DNA from: Hoeflea sp.
Lineage (GTDB): Bacteria > Pseudomonadota > Alphaproteobacteria > Rhizobiales > Rhizobiaceae
Reading direction: 5' to 3'
DNA: 64,000 nt
NCBI GenBank assembly: GCA_019084245.1
Contig: JAHRFE010000007.1
Span: 124,001 to 188,000 of the forward strand
The position numbers and the translations under genes are program-made. Numbering within the stretch: the first letter of the stretch is position 1; each line of letters begins with the position of its first letter. Positions 48,369 through 57,452 of the stretch are shown in pieces. The notes under the pieces are model-generated. The model made no database searches, was not told where the DNA came from, and saw nothing but the letters and a program-made list of their open reading frames with translations.

Positions 48369-48508
48369 CGACGCCCTGGCTCATATCGTGCCGCGCGCAT
48401 CTGTCACGCGGCTTCCGGCCATGACTTGCGGTATGATTGCCGCTCACTGCAGCCGCAAGGCTGCGCAGGAGATCACCCCATGCCAAAACTGATCCGTTTC
48501 GTGCTTCT
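48367..48508 (+). repeat. Direct repeat A (leader and 5' end of the 81-residue protein gene)
   Basis: 142 bp beginning within the DUF421 stop codon and ending about ten codons into the next gene. It is matched by copy B at 51966-52101 in the same orientation, including an identical 22-base core that begins CCGCGCGCATCTGTCACGCG and ATGACTTGCGGTAT at the same offset. It contains two hairpins, GCCGCG/CGCGGC and CTTGCGG/CCGCAAG. Between A and B lies the TRAP operon. Confidence 0.85.
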
Positions 48509-48725
48509 CAACACCGCGCTCGGGGTTCTGATCGGCTGGTTCGTCGCTGCCGCGGTGGTGTATTTCAACATCAACGGCTTTGGCGACCTGATCTGGCGCT
48601 CGTCGAACTGGATCGCGGCGATCTTCATCCTGCTGGTCTCGTTCGGCTCCACCTTCGGCTTTGCCGTGATGGCAACGGCGGTGATGCTGATGCCGGTCGA
48701 CAAGGACGAGTTCGACAAGCTTTAG
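48480..48725 (+). CDS. Small two-helix membrane protein, hypothetical
   Basis: 81 residues from ATG 48480, preceded by CAGGAGATCA. Two hydrophobic segments: FVLLNTALGVLIGWFVAAAV and IAAIFILLVSFGSTFGFAVM, then MATAVMLMPVDKDEFDKL. The topology suggests an inner-membrane hairpin. The first ten codons and about 110 bp of its leader are duplicated at 51966-52101. Function unknown. Confidence 0.8.
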   Translation: MPKLIRFVLLNTALGVLIGWFVAAAVVYFNINGFGDLIWRSSNWIAAIFILLVSFGSTFGFAVMATAVMLMPVDKDEFDKL

Positions 48726-48752
48726 GCCCAGGTTGCCGTTCCCTGCCGGGTC

Positions 48753-50033
48753 TCAGCGATAGAGCAGCGTTGGCAGCCACATGGTGAAGATCGGGAAGAA
48801 GGTGATCACCATCAGCACCAGGAACAGCGGGACCAGGAACGGCGCCGTGGCGGTGACGCAGCGCTCGAACGGCACCTTGGAGACTCTCGAAAGCACGTAG
48901 AGCACCATGCCGACCGGCGGGGTCAACAGGCCCAGCATCAGGTTGAGCACCATGATGACGCCGAAATGCACCGGGTCGACGCCGACATGGACCGCAATCG
49001 GCAGCAGCACCGGCACCAGGATGGTGATGGCGGCCACCGTTTCCATGAAGCAGCCCACGACCAGCAGGATCAGGTTGATCAGCAGCAGCACGATGATCGG
49101 GTTTTCCGAGACGCCGAGGATGAGGGCCGCGAAAAGCTCGGGCACCCGGTTCGAGGTCAGGATCCAGGCGAAGATGGAGGCGGCCGCGACGATGAACAAG
49201 ACCACCGCCGTGGTCTCGATCGTGTCGAGCGAAACCTTGAGGAAGCGACGCAGGGTGAGCGTGCGGTAGACGAAGAGGCCGAGGATCAGCGCCCAGACAC
49301 AGGCTGCGATGGCAGCCTCCGTGGGCGTGAACGCACCTGACAGAATGCCGCCGACGATGATCACCGGCGTGAGCAGCGACAGGAAGGCATGAATGAAGCT
49401 GCGGCCCAGGATGGTGAACCGGAAGGCCTGGTCGCGGGGATATTTGTAGCGGTGGGCGTAGAACGCCACCATGACCATCAGCGCCAGGGCCATCAACAGG
49501 CCGGGGATGAAGCCGGCGGCGAACAATTGGCCGATGGAGGCGCCGGCGACGACGCCGTAGATCACCATCGGCAGCGACGGCGGGATGATCGGGCCGATGG
49601 TCGAGGAGGCGGCGGTGATGCCCACCGCGAAGCCCGGATCGTAATTGGCGTCGCGCATCGCCTTGATCTCGATGGCGCCGAGCCCGCCGGCATCGGCGAC
49701 GGCCGCGCCCGACATGCCGGCAAAGATCACCGAGGCGCCAATATTGACGTGGCCAAGCCCGCCCGGCAACCAGCCGACCAGCGCCTTGGCGAAATTGAAG
49801 ATGCGCTCGGTGATGCCGGCGCTGTTCATCAGGTTTCCCGCGAGGATGAAGAAAGGCACCGCCAGCAGCGGAAAGGAATCGACGCCGTTGATCATCCGGT
49901 GGGCAACGACAAGGCCGGGCACGCTGCCGTCGAGCAGGATGAACACGGCCGAGGACCCGGCCAGCGCGATGGCAACGGGGACGCCCAGCACGATCAGCAC
50001 CAGGACCATCACGAAGAGGAGCGTCAGAAGCAT
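48753..50033 (-). CDS. dctM: TRAP transporter large permease
   Basis: 426 residues with about 12 membrane segments and the DctM family signatures: GSVPGLVVAHRMINGVDSFP, LAVPFFILAGNLMNSAGITE, GGLGHVNIGASVIFAGMSGA, and TAASSTIGPIIPPSLPMVIY. It forms the ion-driven channel of a tripartite ATP-independent periplasmic transporter. It is the third gene of the dctPQM operon, starting 13 bp after the dctQ stop. Confidence 0.95.
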   Translation of the reverse strand: MLLTLLFVMVLVLIVLGVPVAIALAGSSAVFILLDGSVPGLVVAHRMINGVDSFPLLAVPFFILAGNLMNSAGITERIFNFAKALVGWLPGGLGHVNIGASVIFAGMSGAAVADAGGLGAIEIKAMRDANYDPGFAVGITAASSTIGPIIPPSLPMVIYGVVAGASIGQLFAAGFIPGLLMALALMVMVAFYAHRYKYPRDQAFRFTILGRSFIHAFLSLLTPVIIVGGILSGAFTPTEAAIAACVWALILGLFVYRTLTLRRFLKVSLDTIETTAVVLFIVAAASIFAWILTSNRVPELFAALILGVSENPIIVLLLINLILLVVGCFMETVAAITILVPVLLPIAVHVGVDPVHFGVIMVLNLMLGLLTPPVGMVLYVLSRVSKVPFERCVTATAPFLVPLFLVLMVITFFPIFTMWLPTLLYR

Positions 50034-50046
50034 GATGTACCTTTGC

Positions 50047-50613
50047 TTACAGCGAGGGGCCGATTATCGGGGCGCTTTCCGGATCGATCAGGCGACTGGT
50101 GCCTGTGCGCAGATGGCGCCAGAACACGCGGATCGCATAAAGGGTCATGGCCAGGAAACAGGCGGAGATGAACCAGTAGAGCGAGGATTTCGGAAAACTG
50201 ATCGAAACCATCATCTGCTGGGTTTTGCCGGCAACTTGCGTGCAGAGAATGCCCATGAAGCCGTAAAACACGATTCCGACGATATCGATGAAGTATTGCA
50301 GCGCCTGGCGCACCGGCCGGGAGAGCCATCGAAACGCCAGTTCGACGGCGATGTGGCTTTCGCGCCGGACCGCCAGCACGGCGCCGAGAAAGGTCACCGT
50401 GATCAGCAGAAAACGGGCGATCTCCTCGGTCCAGCCGAGCGAATCATTGAGCACGTAACGGGTGAAGAACTGCAGGAAGACGACAAAGGCCAGAACCCAG
50501 AACACGGCCAACACCAGACCGTCGTCCCACTGGAAGCCGGTCAGGTCCTCGTCTTCCTCATGAATCAACTCGGCGAACGAGGTCTGCGCGCCGGAATTCT
50601 CATCTTTCGACAT
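50047..50613 (-). CDS. dctQ: TRAP transporter small permease
   Basis: 188 residues with four membrane segments (VLAVFWVLAFVVFLQFFTRY, with FLLITVTFLGAVLAVRRESH, FIDIVGIVFYGFMGILC and SSLYWFISACFLAMTLYAIR) and the family region RYVLNDSLGWTEEIARFLLI. The N-terminal ~40 residues are soluble and acidic. The start at the complement of 50611-50613 is preferred over one 17 codons upstream. Middle gene of the operon. Confidence 0.93.
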   Translation of the reverse strand: MSKDENSGAQTSFAELIHEEDEDLTGFQWDDGLVLAVFWVLAFVVFLQFFTRYVLNDSLGWTEEIARFLLITVTFLGAVLAVRRESHIAVELAFRWLSRPVRQALQYFIDIVGIVFYGFMGILCTQVAGKTQQMMVSISFPKSSLYWFISACFLAMTLYAIRVFWRHLRTGTSRLIDPESAPIIGPSL

Positions 50614-50683
50614 CAGGCAAACTCCGAAGGGGTGGGGACGCGGCGGCCGATGGCCGCCACGCAACGCAAATCTTCGGTCTTTG

Positions 50684-51664
50684 CTACTTTATGGCCTGCA
50701 GCTTGTCGTAGGTGGCCTGGTCCCAGGTTGCGCTCGGGCCGTTGTGCAGCTTCATCGTGGCTTCACGGAAAGGCGTGCGGTCAACCTCGTTGACGTTGAC
50801 GCCATTGTCCTTGAACCACTGCACCAGTTCCTGCTCCGCCTTGATGATCTGATCGGTGGCGCATTTGGCGGTTTCATCCAGCACGCCCTCGAGGACCGCC
50901 TGGTCGTCCGCGCTCAATCCGCCCCAGGTCGGACCGCCGACAATGGTCATCAGCGCATCGCTGATGTGGCCGGTCAGGGTGATGTGTTTCTGGACCTCGT
51001 AGAACTTCTTGGCCTGGATGGTCGGCAGCGGATTTTCCTGGGCGTCGACGGTGCCCTGCTGCAGCGCCAGGTAGACCTCGGCGAACGCGATCGGCGTCGG
51101 GTTCGCGCCCACGGCTTCCGGGAACATCATGTAGAGCGGCGCGTTCGGCACGCGGATCTTCAGGCCGGCCATGTCCTCGGGAGTCTTGATCTCGACATTC
51201 GAGGTGACGTGGCGCTGCCCGTAATAGGTCATCGAGGTGATGTGATTGCCCGAGGCGTTCTTGTAGCCGGTCGCCAGCTCGTCGAAGAGCTCGGAATTGC
51301 GGTACTTGTCCCAGTGATCGTAGTCGCGGAACATGAAGGGCGCGCCGCCGATGGCAATGGGTCCATAGGCGCTGCCGGCAAAGAGCTGGCCGGTGTAGAT
51401 GATGTCCACGGTGCCAAGCCCGAGACCTTCATTGATGTCGACTTCCTTGCCGAGTGACGAGGCCGGAAAGACCTCGATGTCATAGCGCCCGTCGGTGGCG
51501 GTGGACAGCAGATCCGACGCCGCGACGGCGCAGGTGTGATAGGGTTCGCTGACTTCGTAGACATGGGCCCATTTCAGCGTCTTCGGCGCGGCAAAGGCCG
51601 GAGCGGACAGGGCGGTCAGCATTGTCGTTGCCAGTGCGGCCAGTGCAATATCTTGAATTTTCAT
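50684..51664 (-). CDS. dctP: TRAP transporter periplasmic solute-binding protein
   Basis: 326 residues with a signal peptide (IALAALATTMLTALSAPAFA). DctP features are LKWAHVYEVSEPYHTCAVAA, GQRHVTSNVEIKTPEDMAGL, LKIRVPNAPLYMMFPEAVGA (with the substrate carboxylate-binding Arg) and PIAFAEVYLALQQGTVDAQE. The ligand is probably a carboxylic acid; identity cannot be told. First gene of the operon, with GGGAGGAAC upstream. Confidence 0.95.
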   Translation of the reverse strand: MKIQDIALAALATTMLTALSAPAFAAPKTLKWAHVYEVSEPYHTCAVAASDLLSTATDGRYDIEVFPASSLGKEVDINEGLGLGTVDIIYTGQLFAGSAYGPIAIGGAPFMFRDYDHWDKYRNSELFDELATGYKNASGNHITSMTYYGQRHVTSNVEIKTPEDMAGLKIRVPNAPLYMMFPEAVGANPTPIAFAEVYLALQQGTVDAQENPLPTIQAKKFYEVQKHITLTGHISDALMTIVGGPTWGGLSADDQAVLEGVLDETAKCATDQIIKAEQELVQWFKDNGVNVNEVDRTPFREATMKLHNGPSATWDQATYDKLQAIK

Positions 51665-51729
51665 GGTTTAGTTCCTCCCAAAACCAAATCGACTTCCACA
51701 TCGGAAGTCATCCGCGAATTCTCCTGTGT

Positions 51730-51758
51730 ATCACACGGACCTCCCCACATGATGTCAA
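51730..51758 (-). promoter_or_regulatory. Candidate promoter of the TRAP operon
   Basis: On the minus strand TTGACA (complement of 51753-51758) and TGTGAT (complement of 51730-51735) with a 17-nt spacer, about 66 bp before the dctP start. The -35 matches perfectly; the -10 is weak, as expected for a regulated promoter. It is flanked by the tandem repeat at 51765. Confidence 0.5.
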
Positions 51759-51764
51759 ATCAAT

Positions 51765-51814
51765 ACTAACATGTCAGCTCGATGGCAAGACTAATATGCC
51801 AGTTTGATGGCGAG
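51765..51814. repeat. Two tandem 25-bp direct repeats upstream of dctP
   Basis: ACTAACATGTCAGCTCGATG and ACTAATATGCCAGTTTGATG begin two adjacent 25-bp units that agree at 20 of 25 positions. They lie just upstream of the candidate dctP promoter, on the side where an activator or repressor would bind. They may be the operator of a TRAP regulator (often GntR/FCD), though no regulator gene is in the window. Confidence 0.7.
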
Positions 51815-51965
51815 CGGCATTCTGCGGCAGGGCGCCGCAATGAAGCTGGCATTGCTGGTCCTTCCGCTGACAAGGTCGACAGGCTTGCTGGATCGCCGAA
51901 ATGATGTTGATGCTCGCGAGCCCAATCACACAATTCCAATAGAAATTGCTGCAACAAGGGCGTCC

Positions 51966-52101
51966 GACGACGCCTTGAGCTCCTATGGCGCCGCGCGCAT
52001 CTGTCACGCGGCGCTTGGCAATGACTTGCGGTATCGCTCACTTGCAGCGCAAGCTGCTCAGGAAATCATTCCATGCGAAAGCTGATCCGTCTCGTGCTTC
52101 T
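51966..52101 (+). pseudogene. Direct repeat B: truncated duplicate of the 81-residue membrane protein gene
   Basis: 136 bp homologous (about 80%) to 48367-48508 in the same orientation: the hairpin leader, a ribosome-binding site (CAGGAAATCATT) and the first ten codons (MRKLIRLVLL against MPKLIRFVLL). Homology stops at 52101, two bases before the chemoreceptor stop codon on the opposite strand, so the duplicated gene is truncated. The frame stays open for 227 codons only because it runs antisense through the chemoreceptor gene. The remaining part of the 51665-52102 gap shows no gene. Confidence 0.85.
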
Positions 52102-52102
52102 G

Positions 52103-54205
52103 TCAGGCGGCGCGGGCCTGACGATGGTGGTTGACCTGCCCGCTGAGCTGGAACCGGGCGATTGCCTGGTTGAGAGTCTCGGTTTCCGCATAGACCGTAT
52201 GCACGGCGGCCGTGGTCTCCTCGACCATGGCAGCGTTCTGCTGGGTCATCTGGTCCATCTGGTTGACGGCGGTGTTGATTTCCTGAATTCCCACGGACTG
52301 CTCCTTCGAGGAGGTGACCATCGCCTTGACGTTGGCGTTGATCGACTGCACGTGGCCGCCGATTTTCTGCAGGGCCTCGCCGGTCCGCGTCACCAGTGTC
52401 ACACCCGACTGGACATGGGCTTCGGATTTCTCCAGCAGCGCATTGATTTCCTTGGCGGCGCTGGCGGAGCGCTGGGCCAGTTCCCGTACCTCCTGGGCGA
52501 CCACGGCAAAGCCCCGGCCGGCTTCTCCGGCGCGCGCGGCTTCGACGCCGGCGTTGAGCGCCAGGAGATTGGTCTGGAACGCGATATCGTTGATCACCCC
52601 GATGATCTGCGTCACCTGTTTGGAGGAGGTCTCGATCTCGCTCATGGCGGTCACGGTGTCCTTGACGATGATCTCGGATTCGGCCGCGACGCCGGAGGCT
52701 TCGTTGACCATCCGGCCGATATCGGTGGCGCGCTGATGGGCGGCTTGCACGGTTGAAGTGATTTCATCCAGTGCGGCGGCGGTCTGCTCGAGCGAGGCGG
52801 CCTGCTGTTCTGTCCTGCGCGACAGATTGTCGGTGGAACTGCGGATCTCCGCCGTGCCCTGGCCGATATTGACCGAGCTGGAAGAGATTGTCGCAAACGC
52901 CGCTTCGAGGCGTTCGATCGACTGGTTGAAGTCCTGGCGCACCGCCTCGAGCGAGCCGGGGAACGCCCTGGTGATGCGGAAGGCAAGATTGCCATCGGCC
53001 AGTTGGCCCAGGCCTTCGGCAAGGGCGGTGACCGCCGACTGCAACTGCTGCGCCTGACGGGCTTTTTCGGCCTCGTTGGCGGCGCGTTCCTGTTCGGTGG
53101 TGAAACGGGTTTGCTCGGCCTCGTTTTCCAGGTCGATGTTGCGCAGCGCCGAATTGCGGAACACTTCGACCGCCTGGGCCATGGATCCGACTTCATCGGA
53201 GCGCCTGGCGAAGGGGACTTCGGTTTTCAGATCGCCATTGGCAAGAAGGCCCATGTAGTTGGTCATGCTGGCCAGCGGACGGTAAATCAGCGGCTTGCTG
53301 ATCAGCGCGATCGTGCAGGCTATCAGCATAAGCAGCAGGAACACGCCGGCCGCCGCCCACAGGCCTGCAGCAGCAATAGCGTTGTAACTGGTGCGGTCAA
53401 CCGCGACGAGCGCCACGCCGATGGTGCTTCCGGAGACATCGGTGATCGGAAACACGATGTTGGCGTAGACGCCGTCGGTTCCTGGCATTTCATCGAATGT
53501 CACCCGTTCGCCGACAAGATCGGCAAGGCCCAGGGATTTTGCGGGGTCCTGTCCGGCGGGCAAGGTTGTGCCGATCTCGTGAAGACCGTCGTCGCGGAGT
53601 GCGAAGATTGCCGCCGGATTGCCGGTGTTCTGGGTAAACTTCTCGACAAAACCGCTGTGCAGGCTGAGGCCGAATTCCACCGATCCCAGGTGCTTGCCGT
53701 CAAGGGAGATCGGCGCAAGGCCGCGGATACCGATTCCGGCTACGCCTGCCTCAAGGCCGGAAAGGCTGGTCTTGGTCGCATTGACCTCAAGCACCGTGTT
53801 GCGGAAGCTGGAAAGGTCATCGCCGAATTCCTCCGGCTTGTGAACCCTCAGGAAGGAGGTGGCCGGGGGAAGGTGGAACTGGAACTGCCGCACATCATAC
53901 TCGGTCTTGAGCATGTCGAACGCGCTCTTGAATTCCCTGGCCAGCGTGTCGCGATCGCCTGCAGCGAACAATTCCTTCACGCTTTGCTGCTCGGCAACAA
54001 GCTTGGACAGCATGGTGGCGGACCGCTGCGAGGCCGATAGCTCCGACTTGAATTCGGTTTCGACGCTTGAAAGCTTGTCCTGCATCGCCTGGGACACAAA
54101 ACGCTCGCTCAGATTGATCACGGTTCCCGCAACGGCAATGGCGGAAACCAGTGCTGCGCCAAAGAGCAATGTATTGAATTTGCTGCTGATGTTCATTTTG
54201 ATCAT
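52103..54205 (-). CDS. Methyl-accepting chemotaxis protein
   Basis: 700 residues. One membrane segment near 10-30 ([20 protein letters not shown]), a ~240-residue periplasmic sensor resembling a Cache fold ([20 protein letters not shown]), a second membrane segment near 280-305, then HAMP and the methyl-accepting signalling hairpin with tip [20 protein letters not shown]. No C-terminal CheR/CheB tethering pentapeptide is visible; the tail ends NHHRQARAA. The start has GAGGATC upstream. The stop sits right at the end of direct repeat B, so the last residues may have been altered by that duplication. Confidence 0.92.
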   Translation of the reverse strand: MIKMNISSKFNTLLFGAALVSAIAVAGTVINLSERFVSQAMQDKLSSVETEFKSELSASQRSATMLSKLVAEQQSVKELFAAGDRDTLAREFKSAFDMLKTEYDVRQFQFHLPPATSFLRVHKPEEFGDDLSSFRNTVLEVNATKTSLSGLEAGVAGIGIRGLAPISLDGKHLGSVEFGLSLHSGFVEKFTQNTGNPAAIFALRDDGLHEIGTTLPAGQDPAKSLGLADLVGERVTFDEMPGTDGVYANIVFPITDVSGSTIGVALVAVDRTSYNAIAAAGLWAAAGVFLLLMLIACTIALISKPLIYRPLASMTNYMGLLANGDLKTEVPFARRSDEVGSMAQAVEVFRNSALRNIDLENEAEQTRFTTEQERAANEAEKARQAQQLQSAVTALAEGLGQLADGNLAFRITRAFPGSLEAVRQDFNQSIERLEAAFATISSSSVNIGQGTAEIRSSTDNLSRRTEQQAASLEQTAAALDEITSTVQAAHQRATDIGRMVNEASGVAAESEIIVKDTVTAMSEIETSSKQVTQIIGVINDIAFQTNLLALNAGVEAARAGEAGRGFAVVAQEVRELAQRSASAAKEINALLEKSEAHVQSGVTLVTRTGEALQKIGGHVQSINANVKAMVTSSKEQSVGIQEINTAVNQMDQMTQQNAAMVEETTAAVHTVYAETETLNQAIARFQLSGQVNHHRQARAA

Positions 54206-54472
54206 GGAAGATCCTCGTTCCCGCCGTGGTGCGATCAATCGGCGCCAATCTCTGTGATAGGCGGAAAGTCTGGGGTCTCATCCCGGCTAATTCGGCAACC
54301 TGCATTCAGGAACAAACAGGGCTGAAGTTTCGGAGATAAGACGTTAGAATACTATTCCATAACAACCATTGCGAACTGGTAAACGCGCCACCCTCCACTT
54401 CCCATTATTCTTCCTGATCCGTTTGCGTTTGCTGCAAAGCACACTAGGCTAACCGATCGAAGGGAGTGCCCG

Positions 54473-56089
54473 ATGGAAGAACAAATCTCCGGTGCGGTTG
54501 AAGCTGTCGGAGGCGTGGTCGAACAGGCAGTCGCCCAGGTTGTCGAGCAGGCTGCCGGGCAGGGCGGGCATCATGGCGGCGCGCTGTTGGCGATTGCGAT
54601 CGCGGTGGCCATTGCGGCGCTGATGGGCCTGGCGTTCATGCGGTTGAAGCAGCCGCCGCTGGTGGGCTTCATTCTGGCCGGGCTTGCGCTTGGTCCCACC
54701 GGTCTGGGGGTGATCTCGACATCGGAGAACGTCTCGCTGCTGGCTGAACTCGGCGTCATGGTGCTCTTGTTCTTCATCGGCATGGAGCTGTCGATCAAGG
54801 CCTTCGTGCTGAGCCTCAGGCAGGCGGTGCTGGTGGCGGGCGGGCAGCTTGTCGTCGCCATGGCGCTGGCGGCGGCGCTGGCCTTCGTGCTGGACGCGAG
54901 CCCGGCGGAAACGCTGATCCTCGGCTTCATCATCGCGCTTTCGAGCACGGTGGTGGCGATGAAGATGCTCGATGAAATGGGCGAGTTGCGCCATGCGCCC
55001 GGCCGCGTCGCCGTCGGCGTGCTGATCGCCCAGGACATCGCCGTGGTGCCGATGCTGATCCTGGTCTCGAGCCTCGGCGGCGAAACCATCGATTATGGCG
55101 AGGTGGCGTTCAAGGTGGTCGTTGCGGTGCTGCTGCTGGCGGGCCTCTTGTGGTGGTTCGGCCGCCATCCGAAGCTCAAGATGCCCTTTGCCGAGGCGAT
55201 CGAGAACAATGTCGACCTTCTGGCGATCGGTTCGCTGGCCCTGTGCTTCTCTGCCGCCGCCCTTTCGGGCCTTGCCGGGCTGTCGCCGGTCTATGGCGCG
55301 TTCCTGGCGGGCATCATCGTCGGCAATTCGACGCTTCGAAGCCGGGTGATTCCGGTGATCGAGCCGATCCAGAGCATTCTTCTGGTGGTGTTCTTCCTGT
55401 CGATCGGACTCCTGATCGATCTCGACTTCATCCTCGCCAATGTCTGGCTGGTGCTTGCCGCAGCCTTTCTTGTCGTGGCGATGAAGACCGCGCTCAACAT
55501 CTTCCTGCTCCGCATCACCGGGTCGGACCCGAAAACCGCGCTGCTCGCCGGCCTGTCGATGGCGCAGATCGGCGAATTCTCCTTTGTGCTGGCCGCCGCC
55601 GGCTTCGCCTCCGGCGCGCTGGGGGCCGACATCTACCGCCTGGCGATCGCGGTGACCGCGATTTCGCTCCTGGTGTCGCCGATCTGGTTCAACGCGATGG
55701 AGCGCGTCGAGGAGCTCGCGAACGAGGGTCTCGGCTCCTACAAGCAGGCCCTGGCGCAGGCCTATGAGGACGAACTCGACGGCGTGGAAAACGTCATGTG
55801 GGCGGTGAGGGCGCGCTACCGGGCGGCGCGGTTTGCGCTCTATCAGCGCCGCGCCCGCCGATCCGCCGCAAAAGCCGACGCGCAGTCGCCGCATGCAGGT
55901 GACGACAAGGCGGCGGACGCGGCCACCCAAGGCGCGACCGCGGATCCGGAGCCGGTGGCGCAAGGCGAGGGACCGGTCGAGAGCACGACACCTTCATCCC
56001 CTCAGGCCGGTGCGGAGCGCGACCCTGGCGCAACGGAGCCGTCGGCGGTCAAATCACGCGGAAAGCGCAAACCGGTCAAAGACGGTTGA
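54473..56089 (+). CDS. CPA2 monovalent cation:proton antiporter
   Basis: 538 residues. After a short Val/Glu-rich N-terminus come about 12 membrane segments of the Na+/H+ exchanger fold (GLAFMRLKQPPLVGFILAGL; LLAELGVMVLLFFIGMELSI; GVLIAQDIAVVPMLILVSSL with the exchanger Asp). A ~120-residue basic then Ala/Pro-rich cytoplasmic tail (RARYRAARFALYQRRARRSA) follows. It resembles KefB/KefC transporters but lacks the TrkA-N/RCK nucleotide domain, so gating must differ. Its end overlaps the convergent lytic transglycosylase by 14 bp. Confidence 0.9.
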   Translation: MEEQISGAVEAVGGVVEQAVAQVVEQAAGQGGHHGGALLAIAIAVAIAALMGLAFMRLKQPPLVGFILAGLALGPTGLGVISTSENVSLLAELGVMVLLFFIGMELSIKAFVLSLRQAVLVAGGQLVVAMALAAALAFVLDASPAETLILGFIIALSSTVVAMKMLDEMGELRHAPGRVAVGVLIAQDIAVVPMLILVSSLGGETIDYGEVAFKVVVAVLLLAGLLWWFGRHPKLKMPFAEAIENNVDLLAIGSLALCFSAAALSGLAGLSPVYGAFLAGIIVGNSTLRSRVIPVIEPIQSILLVVFFLSIGLLIDLDFILANVWLVLAAAFLVVAMKTALNIFLLRITGSDPKTALLAGLSMAQIGEFSFVLAAAGFASGALGADIYRLAIAVTAISLLVSPIWFNAMERVEELANEGLGSYKQALAQAYEDELDGVENVMWAVRARYRAARFALYQRRARRSAAKADAQSPHAGDDKAADAATQGATADPEPVAQGEGPVESTTPSSPQAGAERDPGATEPSAVKSRGKRKPVKDG

Positions 56090-57263
56090 GAAGGTCCTGG
56101 TCGGGCCAGCCATCGGCGGGCAGGCCGATACGCAATTGCTCGGCGCGCACTGCGGCACGGGTGCCGCCGCCCAGAATGCCGTCGATCTTGCCGACGTCGT
56201 GGCCGAGGCCAGCGAGCTTCTGCTGCAACTGCTTCATCGCGGCGTCACCCAGGCCGTCGCCGGGATTGCCCGGGTCATAGGGCTTGGCGCCGGCCAGCCG
56301 CGTGGCGAAATAGGCGGCCGACACGGTGTAGATAAAGCTCTGGTTCCATTCGAGATAGATCGAGAAATTCGGGAAGGCCAGGAAGGCCGGGCCGTTGCGC
56401 CCCTGCGGCAACAGGAGGTCGGCGGGCAGGTTCTGCGTGGTCGGCTGGCCATTGGGAAAGCTCACGCCAAGGGCTGTCCAGTCGCCCATCGTCATGCCCT
56501 GGCCGAGGCCGGATTTCTCATAGGGGAAATTGCCCGCAGGCAGCGCGACTTCCGCAAGCCACGGCTCCCCCGCGCGCCAGCCGAGCGCGTTGATGTGCTT
56601 GGCGGCGGTCAGGATGGCGTCGGGCGAGGATTTCTTCAGGTCGACATGGCCGTCGCCATCGCCGTCGATGCCGTGGGCGATGATGTCGCGCGGCAGCATC
56701 TGCACCTGGCCGATCTCGCCGGCCCAGGCGCCGGTGGTGGTGTTCGGATCGAGATCGCCATGGCCGACCATCTCGATCGCCGCGATAAGCTGCGGCCGGA
56801 ACAGTTCCGGCCGGCGGCAGTCATGCGCCAGCGTCGCCAAAGCATTCATCGTGTTGAAATCACCCTGCACCGCGCCGAAATCGGTCTCCAGCCCCCAAAA
56901 CGCGGTGATGACGGCGGCGGGCACGCCATATTCGGCTTGCGCGCGGGCAAAGACATCGCCGAACTGCTTCATCTTGCTTGCGCCGACCTGCATGCGGTTG
57001 GCGCTCACCGAACGGCGGGAAAACTCGAGGAAAGTCTGCCGGAAGACGCCCTGCGCCCGGTCGCGCGACAGAACGGTGTTGTCGACCGACACGCCGCGCA
57101 ACGCCGACTGCGCCACATCGGCGCTGATTCCCTTGGCGACTGCCTCGGCTTTGACGCCTTCGAGAAACTGCGCGAAATTGCCGCCGCAGGCGGGTGCCTG
57201 GGCCAGCGCCGGAGTGGAGGCGAGGCCTGCGAGCAGCAGGACCACGGAAAACTTCGATGTCAT
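56076..57263 (-). CDS. Lytic murein transglycosylase (MltB-type)
   Basis: 395 residues. The signal peptide (VVLLLAGLASTPALAQA) lacks a lipobox, so it is soluble in the periplasm. The SLT_2 domain spans ~25-300, with the catalytic Glu in FWGLETDFGAVQGDFNTMNA and the downstream GEIGQVQMLPRDI and HINALGWRAGEPW. A C-terminal peptidoglycan-binding domain (GLGHDVGKIDGILGGGTRAA) completes it. It cleaves glycan strands to 1,6-anhydro products during wall remodelling. Confidence 0.93.
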   Translation of the reverse strand: MTSKFSVVLLLAGLASTPALAQAPACGGNFAQFLEGVKAEAVAKGISADVAQSALRGVSVDNTVLSRDRAQGVFRQTFLEFSRRSVSANRMQVGASKMKQFGDVFARAQAEYGVPAAVITAFWGLETDFGAVQGDFNTMNALATLAHDCRRPELFRPQLIAAIEMVGHGDLDPNTTTGAWAGEIGQVQMLPRDIIAHGIDGDGDGHVDLKKSSPDAILTAAKHINALGWRAGEPWLAEVALPAGNFPYEKSGLGQGMTMGDWTALGVSFPNGQPTTQNLPADLLLPQGRNGPAFLAFPNFSIYLEWNQSFIYTVSAAYFATRLAGAKPYDPGNPGDGLGDAAMKQLQQKLAGLGHDVGKIDGILGGGTRAAVRAEQLRIGLPADGWPDQDLLNRL

Positions 57264-57452
57264 GATGGCGTCATCTCCTGATCAGGCGGCCTATCCACCG
57301 CAGATTTGTGGCGATGATGAGGTGATTCTAGGGATGGGCAAAACCTTTATGGGTGCTCTGGTTGATGTCGGAACGCTTGTGGGAATGGTACCTTGCTTGA
57401 CAGGACATGCTATCAATGAACACTGTGGATAGGGTCAAACAAGTAGTCCCCA

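Noticed and set aside
50684-51664. Naming the TRAP substrate (sialic acid, C4-dicarboxylate)
   Set aside because: The binding protein is a generic DctP and there are no catabolic genes beside it to support a choice.
52073-52756. A 227-residue plus-strand frame beginning with the duplicated MRKLIRLVLL
   Set aside because: Only the first ten codons are homologous to the 81-residue protein; the rest is antisense to the chemoreceptor, so it is a truncated copy.
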